Of a stretch of 64,000 nucleotides of DNA, positions 51,617 through 61,332 are shown in pieces (position 1 is the first letter of the stretch; every line of letters begins with the position of its first letter). This stretch comes from Saonia flava. Lineage in GTDB: Bacteria > Bacteroidota > Bacteroidia > Flavobacteriales > Flavobacteriaceae. The position numbers and the translations under genes were made by a program. The stretch spans positions 1,737,062 to 1,801,061 of the forward strand of contig NZ_JAATJJ010000001.1 of NCBI RefSeq assembly GCF_011927795.1. Reading direction: 5' to 3'. The notes below the pieces were generated by a model. The model saw nothing but the letters and a program-made list of their open reading frames with translations, made no database searches and was not told the origin of the DNA.

Positions 51617-54600
51617 ATGAAATTGAAACTTAACAAAATAATATTTACCCTAATATCCACAAGTATTCTTTTTACTTCTTGTAATTCCAATGAAGAGGAA
51701 AAAGAAATTGCTTCGAAAGAGTCTCAAACACTTTTTTCCCTGCTTTCATCAGAAAAAACAGGAGTAGATTTTGTGAACAAAGTTGAGAATCAAAAAAACT
51801 TCAACATATTTAAATATCGTAATTTTTATAATGGAGGAGGTGTAGCCATTGGTGACATAAATAATGATGGTTTGCCAGACATTTATCTTACAGGCAATAT
51901 GGAGCCCAACAAACTATATTTAAACAAGGGTGATTTTAAATTTGATGATATTTCGGAATCTGCAGGTGTAGAGGGAAACAAACCATGGTCCACGGGCGTG
52001 ATAATGGTAGACATTAATCAAGATGGGCTATTGGATATCTATGTAAGCAATGCTGGTAACATGAAAGGAAACAACCATGACAATGATTTGTACATTAATA
52101 ACGGGGATTTAACTTTTACCGAAAAAGCCGAAGAATACAATCTTGCCAAAACAGGTTTTTCTACACATGCCTCTTTCTTTGATTATGATAAAGATGGCGA
52201 TTTGGATGCCTATATTCTTAATAACAGCAATATTCCGGTAAGCAGTTTAGGCTATGCAGAACAGAGAGAAGTAAGGGCACAGGATTGGGAAGGTGTTCCC
52301 GATATTTTTAAAGGGGTTGGAGACATGCTCTTACGAAACGATAATGGAAAATTTGTAGATGTTAGTGAAAAGGCCGGGATTTATGGAAGTCTCATTGGCT
52401 TTGGACTTGGTGTTATGGTCACCGATATCAATGGAGACTTATACCCAGATATCTATGTTTCAAATGATTTTTATGAGCGAGATTATCTTTACATAAACAA
52501 CCAAGACGGAACGTTTAAAGAAGATATAAAAAATTGGACCTCTCATTTATGTCTTTCAGCAATGGGAGTGGATATATCTGATATTAATAATGACGGGAAT
52601 GCAGATATATTTATCACAGACATGCTTCCCGAGCCAGACCAACGTGTTAAATCCGTCATGGAGTTCGAAGGTTACAATGTCTTTAAACTAAAACAAAGCA
52701 AAGATTTCTATCAACAGTATATTCAAAATACATTGCAATTAAATAATGGTAATGGCACTTTTTCAGAAATTGGATATTACAGTGGGGTTGCCGCTACAGA
52801 TTGGAGTTGGGCCGGGTTGCTTTTTGATATGGACAATGACGGCCTTAGGGATATTTATATTACAAATGGCGTAAATCATGATTTGACCGATTTGGATTTT
52901 GTTGACTTTTTCGCCAACGAAATCATTCAAAAAATGGCATTGACAGGTAAGAAAGAGTCTATTGATTCTATTATAAATAAAATGCCCGTTGCACCGCAAC
53001 CCAACTACGCATATCACAATAAAGGGGACATCACATTTAGTAATGAAGCCAACAATTGGGGATTGGGAATTCCAAGTCTTTCCAATGGAGCTGCCTATGG
53101 TGATTTGGACAACGATGGTGATTTGGACTTAGTAGTGAACAATGTAAATATGGAATCTTTTGTTTACCAAAACAATGCTGAAAAATTGACCAATAACAAT
53201 TATATTAAACTCAAGTTTGACGGTACACAAAAAAACAAATTTGCCATTGGCACTTCGGTCAAGATGTATTACAAGGACAATATAGTTCTTCAAGAATTGA
53301 TGCCTTCAAGAGGGTTTCAATCTTCAATGGACTATGTAATGACCATCGGCTTGGGTAAAACAAAGAAAATTGATTCCATTAGGGTGATATGGCCAGATGA
53401 CCAAACACAAAAATTGACTAACATAGATGCTAATCAGTTTTTAACCATTAAACACTCCGATGCCACTGAAAAATACCTCATCCCCAAAAAAGAAACCATT
53501 AAAACTTTGATGAATGAGCTTCCACAAAAAGGCCTAATCGCCCATAAAGAGAACAATTATAATGATTTTGACTATGAGGGCCTTATTCACAAACAACTTT
53601 CACAAGAAGGGCCGGCACTGGCTATAGCGGATGTGAATGGAGATGGCAATGAAGACGTTTATATTGGTGGTGCCAAAAACCAATCTGGGATTGTTTATTC
53701 CCATAATGGAAATGGACAGCTTACCGCAATACAAAATAGTGGTTTGGACACTGACGCTTCTTTTGAAGATACCGCTGCTGCATTTCTTGATGTAGATGGT
53801 GATGGCGACCAAGATTTAATGGTTGGTTCTGGTGGTAATCAAGTTGGTGAAGAAGCAACATACAGGGCTCGACTTTATCTAAATAACGGGCGGGGAAAAT
53901 TCAGTAAATCAGAAACAAGTCTTCCATCTACCTTTAAAAATATATCCACTATTGCTCCCAGCGATTTTGATAATGATGGGGACATAGATGTTTTCATTGG
54001 TTCACGAAGTGTAGTTGGGACTTATGGTGTTAATCCAGACCATTTATTTTTGGAAAATAATGGAGATGGTACTTTTGTTGACGCCACGGAACGTTTGGCT
54101 TACGACCTTAAAGGTGCGGGAATGATTACCAATGCTATTTGGGAAGATATGGATGGGGATAACAAAAAAGATTTGGTTACAGTATCTGAATGGGGCACCC
54201 CCAACATATATAAAAATTCCGGAAGAAGATTAAGCAAATTATCTTCAACCTTGGATAGTCTTACGGGATGGTGGAATGTTGTTGAAGCTGCCGATTTGGA
54301 CGGAGATGGCGACAATGATTTGGTTTTGGGCAATCAAGGAAACAATTTACACTATAAACCCACTGTGGAAAATCCAATGAAAATGTGGGTGAACGATTTT
54401 GACAACAACGGCACCATTGAACAGATTATGACCCAAAATTTTGATGGTAAGGATTATCCATTGCATCAGAAAAAAGAATTAACAACACAAATGGTAGCGC
54501 TCAAGAAGCAAAACTTAAAGGCATCAGAATATGCCAAAAAAACGATTGGGGAATTGTTTCCAAAGGACATTTTTGACAATTCCATTGTGAAAGAAGCTGG

Positions 54601-54976
54601 TACATCAGAATCTGTAATAGCCATAAATGAAGGAGGAGGGAAATTCACAATTAAAAAACTTCCAAGTAGAGTTCAATTATCATGTGTTTGTGGTATTAGC
54701 TGTACTGATGTTAATAATGATGGTAATCTGGATATTATTATGGCGGGCAATAATTTTGAATTTAAACCACAATATTCCAGATTGGATGCCAACTATGGAA
54801 ACGTATTGTTGGGAGATGGCAAATTGGGTTTTGAATGGCAAGATTACAATACCAGTGGCTTTTTTGCGAGAGAAGAAGTAAAGCACCTAAAACAATTTAA
54901 GGATAAAAATGGCAATGCCTATTTAATTGCAGCTATTAATGATAATGAACCAAAGATTTTCGCACTTGATGAATAA
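51617..54976 (+). CDS. FG-GAP/VCBS-repeat lipoprotein with ASPIC/UnbV domain, paralog 2
   Basis: 1119 residues. Lipobox LFTSC followed by NSNEEEKE, a strong acidic surface-export signal. The same layout as the upstream paralog: FG-GAP calcium loops (DINNDGLPDIYL, DINQDGLLDIYV, DYDKDGDLDAYI), conserved ATDWSWAGLLFDMDNDGLRDIYITNG, ASPIC/UnbV centre (SRGFQSSMDYVMTIGLGKTK, VIWPDD), then a second set of repeats (DVDGDGDQDLMVG, DFDNDGDIDVFIG, DLDGDGDNDLVLG). Four bases separate it from paralog 1 and the third paralog overlaps its stop. The three differ throughout, so they are old duplicates rather than recent copies. Confidence 0.9.
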   Translation: MKLKLNKIIFTLISTSILFTSCNSNEEEKEIASKESQTLFSLLSSEKTGVDFVNKVENQKNFNIFKYRNFYNGGGVAIGDINNDGLPDIYLTGNMEPNKLYLNKGDFKFDDISESAGVEGNKPWSTGVIMVDINQDGLLDIYVSNAGNMKGNNHDNDLYINNGDLTFTEKAEEYNLAKTGFSTHASFFDYDKDGDLDAYILNNSNIPVSSLGYAEQREVRAQDWEGVPDIFKGVGDMLLRNDNGKFVDVSEKAGIYGSLIGFGLGVMVTDINGDLYPDIYVSNDFYERDYLYINNQDGTFKEDIKNWTSHLCLSAMGVDISDINNDGNADIFITDMLPEPDQRVKSVMEFEGYNVFKLKQSKDFYQQYIQNTLQLNNGNGTFSEIGYYSGVAATDWSWAGLLFDMDNDGLRDIYITNGVNHDLTDLDFVDFFANEIIQKMALTGKKESIDSIINKMPVAPQPNYAYHNKGDITFSNEANNWGLGIPSLSNGAAYGDLDNDGDLDLVVNNVNMESFVYQNNAEKLTNNNYIKLKFDGTQKNKFAIGTSVKMYYKDNIVLQELMPSRGFQSSMDYVMTIGLGKTKKIDSIRVIWPDDQTQKLTNIDANQFLTIKHSDATEKYLIPKKETIKTLMNELPQKGLIAHKENNYNDFDYEGLIHKQLSQEGPALAIADVNGDGNEDVYIGGAKNQSGIVYSHNGNGQLTAIQNSGLDTDASFEDTAAAFLDVDGDGDQDLMVGSGGNQVGEEATYRARLYLNNGRGKFSKSETSLPSTFKNISTIAPSDFDNDGDIDVFIGSRSVVGTYGVNPDHLFLENNGDGTFVDATERLAYDLKGAGMITNAIWEDMDGDNKKDLVTVSEWGTPNIYKNSGRRLSKLSSTLDSLTGWWNVVEAADLDGDGDNDLVLGNQGNNLHYKPTVENPMKMWVNDFDNNGTIEQIMTQNFDGKDYPLHQKKELTTQMVALKKQNLKASEYAKKTIGELFPKDIFDNSIVKEAGTSESVIAINEGGGKFTIKKLPSRVQLSCVCGISCTDVNNDGNLDIIMAGNNFEFKPQYSRLDANYGNVLLGDGKLGFEWQDYNTSGFFAREEVKHLKQFKDKNGNAYLIAAINDNEPKIFALDE

Positions 54977-57900
54977 GATTCTTTTTTACATATCGGTTTT
55001 TACATTATTGATTGGCTGTAAAAAAGGGGGTGGATTGTTCAAAAATCCCGCTCCTGAAGAAACTGGAATTTCTTTTACAAACACATTAACGGAAACCGAT
55101 GATTTAAACATATTGGATTATTTATATTTCTATAATGGCGGTGGAGTTGCCATTGGTGATATTAATAATGATGAACTTCCCGATATTTTCTTTTCTGGAA
55201 ACCAAGTAAAGAACAAGCTTTACATCAATAAAGGGGGTTTAAAGTTTGAAGATGTCTCCGAAAAGGCTGGTATTACGGGAAATAGCACATGGAATACAGG
55301 TGCTGTTATGGGAGATGTAAATGGTGATGGACTTTTGGACATTTACGTTTGTGCCGTTGTGGGCATTAATGGGTTTAATGGTTACAATGAATTATACATA
55401 AATAATGGTGATGCAACTTTTACAGAAAGCGCAGCCCAATTTGGATTGGATTTTGACTCTTATAGTTCCAATGCGGCTTTTTTGGATTATGATTTGGATG
55501 GTGATTTAGATATATACCTACTTAACCATGCCGTTCATACCCAAGAATCTTTTGGACGTGCGGACTTACGTTTAAAAAGAAACTTCCAAACAGGTGACAA
55601 ACTACTTCGCAACGATGAAGGGAAATTCACCGAAGTAAGTGAAGAGGCTGGTATCTATGGCGGTATAAACGGATATGGGTTGGGAATTGCTGTTTCAGAT
55701 TTTAACCAAGATGGGTATCCAGATATTTATGTGGGAAATGATTTTCATGAAGACGATTACTATTATTTGAACAATGGTGATGGTACTTTTTCAGAAAGTC
55801 TAAAACAATATTTTGGGCATACCTCCCGGTTCTCTATGGGAAACGATGTGGCAGATATCAATCATGATGGTTTGCCAGATATTATTTCTTTGGATATGCT
55901 TCCTGAAGATGAGAAAGTATTAAAATCCTCAGAGGGTGATGACAACATCCAAACCCAAAAGCTGCGAACAGAACGTTATGGGTATCACTATCAGTTTACC
56001 AGAAATATGCTCTATGTGAACCAGCCCAATGGTGAATATATGGAAACTGCATTAATGAGTGGTGTAGCTGCAACGGACTGGAGTTGGAGCGCTTTATTTG
56101 CCGATTACGACCAAGATGGCGAGCAAGATATATTCATTTCCAACGGAATCCCAAAACGACCCAATGATTTGGATTTTATCAACTTTACTTCCAATGACCA
56201 AATCAAGAATAAAATAAACAACACCAAATTGGTAGACCAACAGGCTCTGGATATGATGCCTTCTGGGGCGGTACACAACTATGTGTTCAAAGGAAATAAA
56301 AGTCTTTCGTTTGATGATGTATCAAGCAAATGGATAGTGCCTGACACTCTTATTTCTGGGTCAACCGCAATGGGAGATCTGGACAATGATGGCGATTTGG
56401 ACCTAGTAACCAATAACATTAACAGCCCAGCCACATTGTACATCAACAAAACAAATGAAGATGCCAATTATTTAAAGCTGAAGTTTAAGTTTTCTGATAA
56501 GAATCAATATGGAATAGGTACAAAAGTATATTCTTATCACCAAGGCAATCTACAATTTAAAGAGCTCTATACTGTAAGAGGATTTCAATCTTCCTCTGAA
56601 CCCATTATTCATTTTGGATATGGAAAAACAGAAAAAGTAGACTCCCTCAAAATTGTTTGGCCAAACAAAACGTATCAAATACTAAAAGATGTTACTGTTA
56701 ATCAAACTTTGGCCATTACTCCAAAAAATACAAAGAAGTTTAATTTTAACTCACTGAAGCCTAAAATTGAACCTTTGTTCCAAAAAGTAGAAGGAAATCT
56801 AGGGTTGGATTTTATTCACAAGGAAGACAAATATGTCGATTTTAACAGGGAAAAGCTAATTCCCTACCAAATTTCGGATAGAGGGCCGGCAATGGCAATG
56901 GGAGACCTAAATAATGATGGGAAAGAAGATATTTTCTTTGGAGGTTCCAAATACATTCCTTCAAAAATTTATGTGCAAACTGATTCTTCCTTCGTAGAAA
57001 AAATCTTCCCTGAAATAAGAAATGATTCCATTAAAGAGGATGTTTCAGCTATTATTGCAGATTTCAATGGTGATGCTATGAACGATATTTTTTTAGGCTC
57101 AGGAGGTGGAGATTTTTATAACAAAATGAAGCCCTTATTGGATAGTTATTATACCGGAAAGGACTCAATTTACAATGCTGCGGAACTTCCAGATTATTTT
57201 GAAAATGCATCTGTTGTAAAAGCATGTGATTATGATAAAGACGGGGATTTAGATGTATTTATAGGCAATCAGGCTATAACAACCAAATTTGGAGCCAATC
57301 CTACATCTTACCTACTAGAAAATAGCAAAGGAAGTTTCTCAGTGGTAAAAAAATCTTCTATTCAAAATTCTGGAATGGTTACTGATGCCATATGGGACGA
57401 TTTTAATGAAGATGGCGCAAAAGACCTTATTGTGGTTGGGGAATGGATGGCTCCCAAATTTTATCTAAACAATAATGGTGAGCTTACAGAAGCAACTATT
57501 TTAAATGAAGATTTAAATGGTCTTTGGCAAAGTATATACCCTTTTGATATTGATGGGGATGGTGATACGGATTATCTTTTAGGAAATTGGGGAACCAACT
57601 CAAAATTTAAAGCATCTGAAAAATCCCCTATGAAATTGTTCTTTGGAGATTTTGATAAAAATGGACAAACAGAAACCATTACTTCAATAGAAAAAGATGG
57701 TGAATATTATCCTCTAGAAGGTCTTGAAGGTCTAGGTGGACAAATGGTAAGTTTACGCAAGAAATTTACAAGCTATAAGGATTTTGCCGGTAAAAATATT
57801 GATGAGATTTTAGGCAAAGAAGAAATCTCAAAAGCTGAAATAAAAACTGTCCACACCTTGCAATCCGGCTATTTAAAAAACGAAAAAGGTAAATTCACAT

Positions 57901-58214
57901 TTGTTCCTTTTAAAGCAAAACTACAAATTGCACCTATTACGTCTTTTGTTTCCCATGATTTTAATGGGGATGGAAAAGAAGAAGTCCTAGTGGCAGGGAA
58001 TTATTTTGGTGTAAAACCCTTTCATGGAAGATTCGATTCTTTCCCCGGAGCTCTTATATATGACGAAAAGAATATGGTTTTGGGCAATACATTAGGATTA
58101 GAGTTGGCCCAAAAATCAGTACGGCATTTAAATGTAATTACACTAAAAAATACGAACTATCTATTAGTTACTCTAAACAATGATAAGGCGCAAGTATACA
58201 AACTATTAAAATAA
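54969..58214 (+). CDS. FG-GAP/VCBS-repeat lipoprotein with ASPIC/UnbV domain, paralog 3
   Basis: 1081 residues from the ATG at 54969, which overlaps the previous stop by 8 bases and opens the lipoprotein signal (MNKILFYISVFTLLIGC); the longer in-frame start at 54927 lies in the upstream gene. After the Cys comes KKGGG, lacking the acidic run of its two neighbours, so it may stay at the periplasmic face. Repeats and centre match the other two: DINNDELPDIFF, DVNGDGLLDIYV, DYDLDGDLDIYLL, ATDWSWSALFADYDQDGEQDIFI, VRGFQSSSEPIIHFGYGKTE, and later DYDKDGDLDVFIG and DIDGDGDTDYLLG. Confidence 0.9.
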   Translation: MNKILFYISVFTLLIGCKKGGGLFKNPAPEETGISFTNTLTETDDLNILDYLYFYNGGGVAIGDINNDELPDIFFSGNQVKNKLYINKGGLKFEDVSEKAGITGNSTWNTGAVMGDVNGDGLLDIYVCAVVGINGFNGYNELYINNGDATFTESAAQFGLDFDSYSSNAAFLDYDLDGDLDIYLLNHAVHTQESFGRADLRLKRNFQTGDKLLRNDEGKFTEVSEEAGIYGGINGYGLGIAVSDFNQDGYPDIYVGNDFHEDDYYYLNNGDGTFSESLKQYFGHTSRFSMGNDVADINHDGLPDIISLDMLPEDEKVLKSSEGDDNIQTQKLRTERYGYHYQFTRNMLYVNQPNGEYMETALMSGVAATDWSWSALFADYDQDGEQDIFISNGIPKRPNDLDFINFTSNDQIKNKINNTKLVDQQALDMMPSGAVHNYVFKGNKSLSFDDVSSKWIVPDTLISGSTAMGDLDNDGDLDLVTNNINSPATLYINKTNEDANYLKLKFKFSDKNQYGIGTKVYSYHQGNLQFKELYTVRGFQSSSEPIIHFGYGKTEKVDSLKIVWPNKTYQILKDVTVNQTLAITPKNTKKFNFNSLKPKIEPLFQKVEGNLGLDFIHKEDKYVDFNREKLIPYQISDRGPAMAMGDLNNDGKEDIFFGGSKYIPSKIYVQTDSSFVEKIFPEIRNDSIKEDVSAIIADFNGDAMNDIFLGSGGGDFYNKMKPLLDSYYTGKDSIYNAAELPDYFENASVVKACDYDKDGDLDVFIGNQAITTKFGANPTSYLLENSKGSFSVVKKSSIQNSGMVTDAIWDDFNEDGAKDLIVVGEWMAPKFYLNNNGELTEATILNEDLNGLWQSIYPFDIDGDGDTDYLLGNWGTNSKFKASEKSPMKLFFGDFDKNGQTETITSIEKDGEYYPLEGLEGLGGQMVSLRKKFTSYKDFAGKNIDEILGKEEISKAEIKTVHTLQSGYLKNEKGKFTFVPFKAKLQIAPITSFVSHDFNGDGKEEVLVAGNYFGVKPFHGRFDSFPGALIYDEKNMVLGNTLGLELAQKSVRHLNVITLKNTNYLLVTLNNDKAQVYKLLK

Positions 58215-58231
58215 AATTAATTCTAAGAACT

Positions 58232-59584
58232 ATGAAACTAAAATTTGGATTATTAATGGTGATGGGTATCATATTCGTTTCCTGTAGTGAAAAAAAAGAA
58301 GAGCCTATTGTGATATCCCCTGAAGAATATCACTCTTCTGTGGACAAGGTAACACAAATCATGATTCATGATATTTTCTCCCCACCTGTTTCCAGTAGAA
58401 TTTTTGCCTATCCCAATATTGCAGCCTTTGAAATTATAGCCCTACAAAATGATGAATATATTTCTTTGGAGGGACAAGTACCAGGTTTAACGGCTATTCC
58501 AAAACCTAATGAAACAAAACCCATCAACTATCAATTAGCGGCTCTTGTGGCCCATATGAACTTAAGTCAGAAGCTCATTTTTTCAGAACACATGTTTGAA
58601 ATGCATCGCGATAGTCTTTATACTGTTTGGGAGGCAAAAAATGCACCCATGTTCAATGCGTCCAAAGAATATGGATTAGAAGTTGCCCAACATATTGCCG
58701 CCTGGATGGATAAAGATAATTATAAACAGACCCGCACCATGCCTAAATTTACTGTGGATACGGACGATTCGTCTAGATGGCAACCCACACCACCAGCTTA
58801 TATGGATGGCATTGAACCACACTGGAATAAAATTCGTCCCTTTGTAATAGATTCTGCCAATCAATTTATACCAGCTCCACCCCCTCCTTTTTCAATGGAA
58901 GAAGGTTCGGCATTTTACAAGGAAGTAAAAGAAGTGTATGATATAAGCAATGAAATTACTGCTAAGGGCGACACCTCTGAGGAAGTGGCCATTGCTCAAT
59001 TTTGGGATTGTAATCCCTATGTCTCTGTAACCAGGGGGCATCTTATGTTTGCTACCAAAAAAATAACTCCAGGAGCACATTGGATAGGCATTACCAAAAT
59101 TGCCACAAGAAAAACCAACTCAGACTTTGACAAAACCGTCTACGCTTATACAAAAACATCACTTGCCATTGCAGATGGCTTTATAAGTTGTTGGGACGAA
59201 AAATACCGTAGTAATCTTATTAGGCCAGAAACATTGATCAATCAATATATTGATGAAAATTGGGAGCCCGTACTCCAAACCCCTCCTTTTCCAGAATATA
59301 CCAGTGGACACAGTGTTGTTTCTGGCGCAGCAGCCACAGCCTTGACATCAATTTTTGGTGATAATTTTGCTTTTGATGATGATACGGAAATCCCTTATGG
59401 ACTTCCTGTTAGGAAATTCACCTCATTCAACAATGCTTCCAGCGAAGCAGCCATTAGCAGAATGTACGGAGGTATTCATTACCGAATGGCCATTGAGATA
59501 GGTCTTAAGCAAGGTAGAGACCTTGGAAAATTCGTAGTTGAAAACCTTAATATGACAAAAGAAGCCACCTTAGCCTCAAATTAA
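58232..59584 (+). CDS. Vanadium-dependent haloperoxidase / PAP2-family lipoprotein
   Basis: 450 residues. Lipobox FVSC followed by SEKKEE. The three phosphate/vanadate-site motifs are complete: KYRSNLIRP (Lys324, Arg331) matching KxxxxxxRP, SGHS (358-361) in EYTSGHSVVSGAAAT, and SRMYGGIHYR with the RxxxxxH spacing. The fold binds vanadate (haloperoxidases, oxidising halides with peroxide) or acts as an acid phosphatase; residues outside the shared site that separate the two are not decidable by eye. The tight link to three FG-GAP lipoproteins, 17 bases upstream, and two small membrane-associated proteins downstream suggests a joint surface function. Confidence 0.85.
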   Translation: MKLKFGLLMVMGIIFVSCSEKKEEPIVISPEEYHSSVDKVTQIMIHDIFSPPVSSRIFAYPNIAAFEIIALQNDEYISLEGQVPGLTAIPKPNETKPINYQLAALVAHMNLSQKLIFSEHMFEMHRDSLYTVWEAKNAPMFNASKEYGLEVAQHIAAWMDKDNYKQTRTMPKFTVDTDDSSRWQPTPPAYMDGIEPHWNKIRPFVIDSANQFIPAPPPPFSMEEGSAFYKEVKEVYDISNEITAKGDTSEEVAIAQFWDCNPYVSVTRGHLMFATKKITPGAHWIGITKIATRKTNSDFDKTVYAYTKTSLAIADGFISCWDEKYRSNLIRPETLINQYIDENWEPVLQTPPFPEYTSGHSVVSGAAATALTSIFGDNFAFDDDTEIPYGLPVRKFTSFNNASSEAAISRMYGGIHYRMAIEIGLKQGRDLGKFVVENLNMTKEATLASN

Positions 59585-60478
59585 ATGAAGAAAAAAATTG
59601 TATTGATTCTTGGAGCATGCCTCCTAGTGGGTTTAGTATGGTATCTTTTTATAAAACCTTATGATTATCTAGTAACTTTTAAGGCAAAAACCTTTCCAGG
59701 CACCATAAACCAAACAATAAAAATTTGGGACAAAACCATGAATACCATTGCTAATGTTGAGCAAAAGAACTTGAACCAACTAAGACAGCAATTAAAGTTT
59801 GGGGATTCCGTCCACATTTATGATTGGGATATTGAGCCCATAAGTGACTCCCTTTCCAAGGTGAGAGTATATGTCACAGACAGACAGCATAGCCTTAAAA
59901 ATAAAATTGCAATTCCATTTTTTGATACTGATTTTGAAAAAAATACCAAAAAAACTTTAATAGATTTCAATGAAAAACTAAAAGAACATATCTCTAAATT
60001 CAAAGTAAAAATTGTAGGGCAGTACGAGGTGAAATCTACTTATTGCGCTTACATTTCTTTGAAAGGAACACAATATGAAAAAGCAAATGGAATGATGATC
60101 AATTACCCTTTTTTAAGTAATACTCTTGCAGAAAAAAAAGTGAAATTGAATGGCACTCCTTTTGTTGAAGTAACCAACTGGGATATACAAACGGATAGTA
60201 TTGCTTACAATTTTTGCTTTCCAATAATAAAATCTGATAGTTTGCCCATCCATGAAGAAATTAAATACAAGCAATTTACAGGTAAAAAAGCGTTGAAGGC
60301 GGTTTACAATGGCAACTATATCACTTCGGATAGGGCATGGTATGCCCTATTGGACCATGCTAAAAAAAATAAGATAGAAATTGAAGCAAATCCTGTGGAA
60401 GTCTTTTATAACAACCCTAACTTTGGGGGTGATGAACTAAATTGGAAAGCAGAAATTTATATGCCCTTAAAAGATTAA
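59585..60478 (+). CDS. Membrane-anchored GyrI-like (AraC effector-binding fold) protein
   Basis: 297 residues. One N-terminal membrane segment (about 4-24, VLILGACLLVGLVWYLFI) with the rest outside the cytoplasm. Residues about 30-140 may be an SRPBCC-like ligand-binding domain (YLVTFKAKTFPGTINQTI), and about 150-297 fits the GyrI/effector-binding fold (KSTYCAYISLKGTQYEKANGMM, KQFTGKKALKAVYNGNYITSDRAWYALLDHAKKNK, PVEVFYNNP). GyrI-like domains bind small hydrophobic ligands. It starts on the base after the haloperoxidase stop, so it is in the same transcript. Assignment by pattern; the ligand is unknown. Confidence 0.7.
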   Translation: MKKKIVLILGACLLVGLVWYLFIKPYDYLVTFKAKTFPGTINQTIKIWDKTMNTIANVEQKNLNQLRQQLKFGDSVHIYDWDIEPISDSLSKVRVYVTDRQHSLKNKIAIPFFDTDFEKNTKKTLIDFNEKLKEHISKFKVKIVGQYEVKSTYCAYISLKGTQYEKANGMMINYPFLSNTLAEKKVKLNGTPFVEVTNWDIQTDSIAYNFCFPIIKSDSLPIHEEIKYKQFTGKKALKAVYNGNYITSDRAWYALLDHAKKNKIEIEANPVEVFYNNPNFGGDELNWKAEIYMPLKD

Positions 60479-60479
60479 T

Positions 60480-61331
60480 ATGGCTAAATATTTTGGAATC
60501 CTATTACTAGGTTTTTTAACGAGTTGTTCCAACTATGGCCAACTTAGCCATATAACAGACCTTCCAAAGAAATTAGAGGAAAACTCAGGGCTTGTTTATT
60601 ACACTAAAGAAAATGTATGGTTGATTGAAGACAATGGCAATTTGGATGAAATCTACAACGTTAATTTTGAGGGTAAGATTAAAAAAAAACTAAAGGTCTC
60701 CAATGCCAAAAACCATGATTGGGAAGATCTCACCAAAGACAAGGAAGGAAACATTTATATAGGTGATTTTGGAAACAACCAGAACGATAGAAAAGATTTG
60801 GTTATTTATAAAATTCCTAATCCAGAAAAGGAGAAAGGAAAAAAAATTAAGGCAGAGAAGATAAAATTCAACTACCCTGAACAAAAAGAATTTCCGCCCA
60901 AAGATTTTAAAATGTACTATGACACCGAAGCTTTTTTCCACCAAAATGATTCGTTGTATATAATTACAAAAAACCGGACGAAGCCTTTTGATGGGAAGGC
61001 ATTGATCTATAAGATTCCTGCTTCCCCTGGAAGCTATAAAGCCGAGTTTATAAGTTCTTTTGTTCCCTGTTTGGACTGGAAAAATTGTCAAGTTACCTCA
61101 GCGGACATTTCTTCCAATGGCAAAAAAATAGCTATTTTGAGTTATGGAAAACTTTGGATTTTCTCTGATTTTACTTTTCCAGATTTTACCAAAGGAAAAA
61201 TGGAGATGATAGATTTAGAGACTTCTAATCAATTGGAATCAGTTTGTTTCAAAGACAACAATACCCTTTTACTTTCGGACGAAAAAAAAGGCCCTACTGG
61301 GAGAAATCTATATTTCTATAAATTGAAATAA
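60480..61331 (+). CDS. Beta-propeller-like lipoprotein, hypothetical
   Basis: 283 residues. Short signal with FLTSC (Cys near residue 16). The mature part has repeated blade-like strands: YYTKENVWLIEDNGNLDEIYNV, DWEDLTKDKEGNIYIGDFGNN, DSLYIITKN, KKIAILSYGKLWIF, LESVCFKDNNTLLLSDE. This resembles the SdiA-regulated/esterase-like phytase-type propellers, but no catalytic set can be named. It begins one base after the GyrI-like gene and is the last gene of the operon, meeting the convergent outer-membrane gene with one base between. Confidence 0.65.
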   Translation: MAKYFGILLLGFLTSCSNYGQLSHITDLPKKLEENSGLVYYTKENVWLIEDNGNLDEIYNVNFEGKIKKKLKVSNAKNHDWEDLTKDKEGNIYIGDFGNNQNDRKDLVIYKIPNPEKEKGKKIKAEKIKFNYPEQKEFPPKDFKMYYDTEAFFHQNDSLYIITKNRTKPFDGKALIYKIPASPGSYKAEFISSFVPCLDWKNCQVTSADISSNGKKIAILSYGKLWIFSDFTFPDFTKGKMEMIDLETSNQLESVCFKDNNTLLLSDEKKGPTGRNLYFYKLK

Positions 61332-61332
61332 A

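Noticed and set aside
48307-58214. CRISPR-like or recent tandem DNA repeats in the FG-GAP genes
   Set aside because: The repetition is at protein level (calcium loops); the DNA of the three paralogs is well diverged and has no regular spacer pattern.
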